DNA of 10,504 nucleotides from Proteobacteria bacterium UBA1278 (GTDB lineage: Bacteria; Pseudomonadota; Gammaproteobacteria; Comchoanobacterales; Comchoanobacteraceae): assembly GCA_002308435.1 (NCBI GenBank), contig DBUY01000033.1, positions 1 to 10,504 on the forward strand. Reading direction: 5' to 3'. Shown here in pieces: positions 6,948 to 10,504 of the stretch. Both the position numbers and the translations under genes were made by a program. Positions within the stretch are counted from its first letter, which is position 1, and every line of letters starts with the position of its first letter. The notes beneath the pieces are model-generated. The model was not told where the DNA came from. It saw nothing but the letters and a program-made list of their open reading frames with translations, and did no database searches.

Positions 6948-8233
6948 ACCAGGTCAGGATCTTCCGTCTGTCTGAATGTCTCGTTGGTCATCAGCGCTAC
7001 AAATAGTGTACTGATGATTGCCAGTGGGATGTAGCCAAGTGCGTACTGAAAGTCCCCAGCAATATGAGTAGCCTCCCCAATTTGAGTGGTATTTAATAAG
7101 TAGCCAGTTAATGGTTGAAATATAATTCCGGATATCATGACAAGCATATTAGTTAGTGCGAGTGCAGTACCAGCAGAACCTTTGCTGGCAATTTCTTCAG
7201 CCATGGGGAATACAATGACCTGTGTGCTTGTTGTGAGCCCGGTGAGATATAGCGCCAGAAATAGTAGGGGTATTGGCATGTTGGGCATCATAATCACAGT
7301 TGACATACACAATGCAGAGATGACACAACCTACTTTGATTGGCAGTAACCGCGACTCTAGTTTGTTTGATAATGTCGTCACTAGAGGTCCACCGCTTGCC
7401 ATCCCGATAAATATCATCGAATTTGCCATTGCTGCTTGTCCAGAAGTGAGATTGAAAACCGTCTTTAGGTAGTCAATTCCAAGATATTCTGCAAACACAA
7501 CAATGGGTACCCATAAGAGGCATCCCATGACACTTGTTTTCCAGAGTTCTTTGTTTTTTGCCAGTTCGACAAATCCTGCAATCACATTACGAGTTCTGGG
7601 TTGGTCTTTAGGTGTGGCATTGGATTCATCATCATCTTTAGTGCGTATGCGAAATATCGCAATCAGAGCAAAGGTTAGTACCAGGCCAAATATTGCGGCA
7701 TGTATGGACGCTTTTTGCCAGCCGTCATATTTGATCATGACTGTTAACAACACGTCACCCAGCATTGCCCCCAGTTGACCGAGAGCCATCGTCATTCCTG
7801 AGACAACCGCAAAATGATTTTTTGGTAAGTAGATCGTAGCAAGTTTAAGAACACCCACAAAGGCAAATGATGAACCTAAGCCAACCAGAAATCGTCCCAG
7901 CTTTGCAATTAGGAGGCTGTGGCTACAGACGAATAGGTATGCACCAACCGCACAGCACAAGCACGCGAAGACCATCAATCGCTTTGGCCCATAGCGATCA
8001 ACGAGCAAACCAACTGGTAATTGCATGGGCGCGTAGATGTAATAGTAGTATGCGGTCAGACTTCCCAGTTGGAAATCATTGATTTGGTAGTGTGCCATCA
8101 GTTCCGCGTTCATCACACTCGGTGCCACACGCAGTAGGTACTCATAGCAATAGAAGAGCGCTGCTAGGCTGACGACAAGCATACCGATGCCAACATTTGA
8201 TTGCGTCTTACTGATTGAATTTTGGTTGTACAT
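6944..8233 (-). CDS. Major facilitator superfamily transporter
   Basis: This is a 429-residue inner-membrane transporter with about 12 hydrophobic segments in two halves around a charged cytoplasmic loop (about 195-220, rich in K, D, E and R). MFS motif A is clear at 75-85 (GLLVDRYGPKR). The N-terminal stretch FYCYEYLLRVAPSVM is a pattern I associate with organic-anion or sugar-phosphate-type MFS proteins of Legionella-like bacteria, but the substrate cannot be inferred. The ATG at 8233 has a strong ribosome site (AGGAG at 8239-8243, 5 nt spacing). A sigma-70-type promoter lies 70-100 bp upstream. Its last 4 nt overlap the GTG start of the lipoprotein gene, so the two form a coupled two-gene unit. 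Confidence 0.9.
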   Translation of the reverse strand: MYNQNSISKTQSNVGIGMLVVSLAALFYCYEYLLRVAPSVMNAELMAHYQINDFQLGSLTAYYYYIYAPMQLPVGLLVDRYGPKRLMVFACLCCAVGAYLFVCSHSLLIAKLGRFLVGLGSSFAFVGVLKLATIYLPKNHFAVVSGMTMALGQLGAMLGDVLLTVMIKYDGWQKASIHAAIFGLVLTFALIAIFRIRTKDDDESNATPKDQPRTRNVIAGFVELAKNKELWKTSVMGCLLWVPIVVFAEYLGIDYLKTVFNLTSGQAAMANSMIFIGMASGGPLVTTLSNKLESRLLPIKVGCVISALCMSTVIMMPNMPIPLLFLALYLTGLTTSTQVIVFPMAEEIASKGSAGTALALTNMLVMISGIIFQPLTGYLLNTTQIGEATHIAGDFQYALGYIPLAIISTLFVALMTNETFRQTEDPDLV

Positions 8234-8304
8234 CGCTACTCCTGTTTGATGGCGCCTGCTTTATCGTAATTCTGACGTGCCATATTTGAGCTCTCTCAAT
8301 CTGA

Positions 8305-8334
8305 AATATAATCACAAGTTGCATAGTATGTCAA
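8305..8334 (-). promoter_or_regulatory. Sigma-70-type promoter for the MFS-lipoprotein operon
   Basis: On the minus strand a consensus -35 TTGACA (8334-8329) is followed after 18 nt by TATATT (8310-8305), or after 17 nt by TTATAT. Transcription would start near 8297, giving a leader of about 65 nt ending in the AGGAG ribosome site of the MFS gene. It is the best-matched two-part promoter in the window. Confidence 0.7.
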
Positions 8335-8352
8335 TTCATCCCCTCGATGAAT
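8334..8352. repeat. Inverted repeat abutting the MFS promoter -35 box
   Basis: ATTCATC (8334-8340) and GATGAAT (8346-8352) are perfect 7-bp inverted arms around a 5-nt spacer. The right edge of the repeat, read on the minus strand, runs into the -35 TTGACA. This position suits an activator or repressor site. It could instead act as a hairpin after lolD, but no T-tract follows it. Confidence 0.4.
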
Positions 8353-8409
8353 ATTATCATTTTCTTAAAGATCCTGCGTACGTTGCGGATTCTTCCCGAA
8401 TATTTTTGT

Positions 8410-9102
8410 CTAATTTCTCACTCCATTGAGTGTGCAGACATCAATAACTCGGTCAAAATATTTCAGAATACTTTGGTCGTGCGTTGCAATCACACATGCC
8501 ATTGGATGGATTTTCTGAGCTGCTAACAGTGTATCCATCACGCGCTCAGTATTGGCTGCGTCGAGATTGCCTGTTGGCTCGTCTGCGAATAAAATCACAG
8601 GTTGGGTTATGAGTGCGCGTGCAATTGCAATTCGTTGGCGTTCACCGCCCGATAATTGGTTTGGCATACGTTGGGCTAGCGTTTGCATATTGAGTCCTGA
8701 CATGACGTGCACAGCGTGTCGGCGCGCGATCTCAGCTCGTTCGCCTCTAATAATTAACGGTAGGCTGATATTTTCTAGTGCATTAAAATCCCGCAGTAGG
8801 CTATCGCTTTGGTATACAAAACCAATTTTTTGGTTTCGGTATTGGCTGAGTTTTTCATCAGACATACGATTCAACCAATACTGATCGACCATGACTCTAC
8901 CCTGCGTTGGGTTTTTCAGTCCACTCATGATGTGTAGAAGTGTACTCTTTCCTGCGCCTGAAGGGCCAGTGATTGCGATCCGCTCATTCTCGTTGACAAT
9001 AAAACCAATCCCATCCATGATGGGCGGTTCTTTTGGATCGAATCTATGCGTAATTCCTTCAGCTACCAATACAGCGCGTGAATCATTCTCCTGTAGGCCC
9101 AT
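8410..9102 (-). CDS. lolD: Lipoprotein-releasing ABC transporter ATP-binding protein LolD
   Basis: LolD is the cytoplasmic ATPase that powers release of outer-membrane lipoproteins from the inner membrane to LolA. The 230-residue product (E. coli 233) has Walker A GPSGAGKST (46-54), Q-loop Q98, signature LSGGERQR (150-157), Walker B VILFADEP (169-176) followed by TGNLD, and H-loop H208. The ATG at 9102 is chosen because AGGA lies 5 nt upstream, at the end of the preceding permease gene, and the length fits. ATG at 9117 would overlap the permease stop and add five residues. The gene follows the permease by 7 nt, so they are co-transcribed. The usual lolE does not follow; a 176-bp gap and the MFS gene do. 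Confidence 0.95.
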   Translation of the reverse strand: MGLQENDSRAVLVAEGITHRFDPKEPPIMDGIGFIVNENERIAITGPSGAGKSTLLHIMSGLKNPTQGRVMVDQYWLNRMSDEKLSQYRNQKIGFVYQSDSLLRDFNALENISLPLIIRGERAEIARRHAVHVMSGLNMQTLAQRMPNQLSGGERQRIAIARALITQPVILFADEPTGNLDAANTERVMDTLLAAQKIHPMACVIATHDQSILKYFDRVIDVCTLNGVRN

Positions 9103-9109
9103 ATTATTC

Positions 9110-10315
9110 CTACTCATAACGAAGTACATCTGCTGGGTCAATTCGACTGGCAATCCACGCGGGATACGACGCAGCGACGGTGGCGAGTATGATGGTGCCA
9201 ATGCATATCATCGTGAGATCTTGGGGGTCAATAACCGCTGGTAAATGATCAAGCATCCATACTTGCTTAGACATGATTTTTTGGCCGAGCCATTGTTCAC
9301 ACCAACGCATTGCACTGCTGATATTTTGTGCAATGATGACGCCAGAGCACAGGCCTATCATCATACCACTTGTTGCTAACAAAATACTTTGTGCGACGAA
9401 GATCTGTATAATGGATACCTTGCGTAGTCCCAGTGTGCGCAGTACAGCAATTTCTTTCTTTCTCTCGGTGACCATCATAACTAGGCTGGTAACCAAATTG
9501 AATGCGGCGATAACAACCACTAATGAAAATACAATGATCATCAGTTTTTTTTGCATACGAAGTGATGCTAGTAGGTTGGTAAATTGTTGGCTGACATTTC
9601 GCACTTGAGTATCGGCTGGCAAATACTGTTGAAGTAACTTGACCGTTTTATCTGCACTGAGGATATCTTGAGTGTCTATATCCAGCTCCGTGATGGTGTT
9701 TTTAGGTAGTTTTAGCACATTTCTGAGTGCGTTACCTTTGATGTGTATACTGCGGTGGTCCATTAAATTGTGTGAGAATATTTCTTCTGAACTGACTTTG
9801 AGTCGTATGTTGACCGGCTTATTATTTTGTTTCGTAGCAGTGATCACGCCGAAGGTGTCATTGGGCATGAGCCAGAGATCATGCTGTAAGTCAGGGGATA
9901 GGCTTGCCTCAATAATATCCGTTGATAGCTCATCGTTTGTGGATTCACTCATATCTTGTATCAGCTGAACAGGGGGTGATGTGAATCGCCCTGCAACCAT
10001 TGCAAACGTGCGGAGTCTTGGTCGTATCGTTTTGATGTCCTCTATTCGATTTAGGCGTTTCTCTACTTCCTGCCAATCACTCCACCAGTGATTGTCATGC
10101 GTTACGATAAGATGTGGTGTAATCTCAGTTAATGATTGTGTAATTTCGATTCGAAAGCCGTTGAAGATTGCACTAACCACGATGAGCACACACACGCCAA
10201 GTCCAATTCCAACGACAGATAGTCGCTGTATGAGTTTAGCAAATGTGTTCGAGCGTCCGGATAATGCAAAGCGTGTTGCAATCTGGAGGCTGGTTGTATC
10301 AATGCGTTGTGTCAT
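9110..10315 (-). CDS. lolC: LolC/LolE-family lipoprotein-releasing permease (LolF-type candidate)
   Basis: This is the membrane subunit of the Lol exporter, which extracts lipoproteins from the inner membrane for transfer to LolA. The 401-residue product has the MacB/LolC topology: one N-terminal membrane helix (about 31-53, ending FNGFRIEI as in LolC), a large periplasmic domain (about 55-255), three C-terminal helices (about 258-281, 303-330, 366-388), and the family tail YPAWxAxxxDPADVLRYE. Only one such permease is next to lolD, as in LolDF systems where LolF serves as a homodimer. The segment that aligns with the LolA-binding Hook of E. coli LolC (around 157-175) looks shorter and lacks the PMGRIPSQ-like residues. 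The ATG at 10315 is only 3 nt after tRNA-Leu, with no ribosome site outside the tRNA. The open frame extends upstream through the tRNA but is not credible. Confidence 0.92.
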   Translation of the reverse strand: MTQRIDTTSLQIATRFALSGRSNTFAKLIQRLSVVGIGLGVCVLIVVSAIFNGFRIEITQSLTEITPHLIVTHDNHWWSDWQEVEKRLNRIEDIKTIRPRLRTFAMVAGRFTSPPVQLIQDMSESTNDELSTDIIEASLSPDLQHDLWLMPNDTFGVITATKQNNKPVNIRLKVSSEEIFSHNLMDHRSIHIKGNALRNVLKLPKNTITELDIDTQDILSADKTVKLLQQYLPADTQVRNVSQQFTNLLASLRMQKKLMIIVFSLVVVIAAFNLVTSLVMMVTERKKEIAVLRTLGLRKVSIIQIFVAQSILLATSGMMIGLCSGVIIAQNISSAMRWCEQWLGQKIMSKQVWMLDHLPAVIDPQDLTMICIGTIILATVAASYPAWIASRIDPADVLRYE

Positions 10316-10318
10316 AAT

Positions 10319-10404
10319 TGCCCGGGGCCGGAATCGAACCGGCACGAAAGTCACCTTTCGAGGGATTTTAAGTCCCTTGCGTCTACCTGTTCCGCCACCC
10401 GGGC
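10319..10404 (-). tRNA. leuZ: tRNA-Leu(UAA)
   Basis: A complete 86-nt class II tRNA. The acceptor pairs GCCCGGG (10404-10398) with CCCGGGC (10326-10320), with A73 at 10319. The anticodon arm has loop CTTAAAA with anticodon TAA (10370-10368); a long variable arm and a GCCGG/CCGGC T stem are present. No CCA follows A73 (ATT instead). It is the last tRNA of a Gly-Cys-Leu cluster matching E. coli glyW-cysT-leuZ, and the Lol permease ATG follows after 3 nt. Confidence 0.97.
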
Positions 10405-10410
10405 TAAACT

Positions 10411-10481
10411 AGGCTGGAGCCGGAGTCGAACCGGCGTCCACGGCTTTGCAGGCCGCTGCATAACCACTCTGCCATCCAGCC
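10411..10481 (-). tRNA. cysT: tRNA-Cys(GCA)
   Basis: A complete 71-nt tRNA. The acceptor pairs GGCTGGA (10481-10475) with TCCAGCC (10418-10412), with U73 at 10411, which is characteristic of tRNA-Cys. The anticodon loop CTGCAAA carries GCA (10449-10447), and the T arm is GCCGG/TTCGACT/CCGGC. CCA is not encoded (AGT follows). It is separated from tRNA-Leu by 6 nt and from tRNA-Gly by 8 nt, consistent with one polycistronic precursor. Confidence 0.97.
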
Positions 10482-10489
10482 GAATTGTT

Positions 10490-10504
10490 AGCGGGAAACG
10501 AGGT
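10490..10504 (-). tRNA. glyW: tRNA-Gly, 3' end only (partial at window edge)
   Basis: On the minus strand the last 15 bases read as the end of a T loop, a T-stem strand CTCGT (10502-10498), the acceptor strand TTCCCGC (10497-10491) and U73 at 10490. These match the 3' end of E. coli tRNA-Gly(GCC), whose 5' acceptor is GCGGGAA, and its position before tRNA-Cys and tRNA-Leu completes the glyW-cysT-leuZ order. AAC follows U73, so CCA is not encoded. The anticodon is outside the window. Confidence 0.75.

Noticed and set aside
6599..7006. 135-codon plus-strand open frame
   Set aside because: It is antisense to the lipoprotein and MFS genes, with no recognisable domain or ribosome site; it is a shadow of the real genes.
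8360..8405. Possible terminator after lolD
   Set aside because: The AAGAATCC/GGATCTTT arms pair imperfectly around a long loop, and only TTT follows; too weak to call.
9103..9201. Upstream extension of lolD
   Set aside because: It overlaps the 3' end of the permease gene and lacks family similarity; the start at 9102 has a proper ribosome site.
10316..10354. Upstream extension of the Lol permease frame
   Set aside because: It would translate the 3' half of tRNA-Leu; the ATG at 10315 gives the expected LolC-type N-terminus.
1..10504. Mobile element, CRISPR array, phage or defence island
   Set aside because: No transposase, integrase, regularly spaced repeats or target-site duplications were seen. 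Although tRNA genes are common integration sites, the sequence next to them is ordinary chromosomal genes.

Overview
This window looks like a chromosomal housekeeping segment of a gammaproteobacterium. The evidence is a GacA/UvrY/LetA-type response regulator next to uvrC, a glyW-cysT-leuZ-type tRNA cluster (Gly, Cys, Leu-UAA), a Lol lipoprotein exporter, NhaA, and a YqjG-type glutathionyl-hydroquinone reductase that resembles the E. coli protein along its whole length. Base composition is slightly AT-rich by eye. None of the four tRNA genes or fragments encodes its 3' CCA, unlike E. coli. The LetA-like regulator, the MFS protein and the SLT-like lipoprotein recall Legionellales-type genomes, but that placement is a low-confidence guess. 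I see no phage, transposon, CRISPR or defence genes and no degraded genes.

Layout. Left (1-2734, + strand): the 3' end of a tRNA-Ser gene, then after 21 nt the response regulator, then uvrC with its own apparent promoter. Middle-left (2793-4918, - strand): nhaA followed by a translationally coupled yqjG-like reductase gene; this pair converges on uvrC. Middle (5033-6322, + strand): a CPA1/NhaP-type cation/proton antiporter divergent from nhaA across a 114-bp gap that contains an inverted repeat. Middle-right (6327-8233, - strand): an MFS transporter gene overlapping by 4 nt a small lipoprotein with lytic-transglycosylase-like motifs, preceded by a good sigma-70-type promoter. Right (8410-10504, - strand): tRNA-Gly (partial), tRNA-Cys and tRNA-Leu, then 3 nt later a lolC/E-family permease gene, then lolD.

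How the genes relate. NhaA and the CPA1 antiporter would together handle Na+ and proton homeostasis, and the reductase is tied to nhaA by a TGATG junction. The single LolC/E-type permease with LolD and no adjacent second permease suggests a LolDF-type exporter. In E. coli the order is uvrY-uvrC-pgsA-glyW-cysT-leuZ. Here both ends of that neighbourhood are present but lie about 7.6 kb apart in opposite orientation with other genes between them, which suggests a rearranged ancestral block.

I found no clearly new multi-gene system. The points most worth a second look are the tRNA genes abutting protein genes (3 nt before lolF, 21 nt before the response regulator), the changed pH-sensing residues in NhaA, and the apparently shortened Hook region of the Lol permease.
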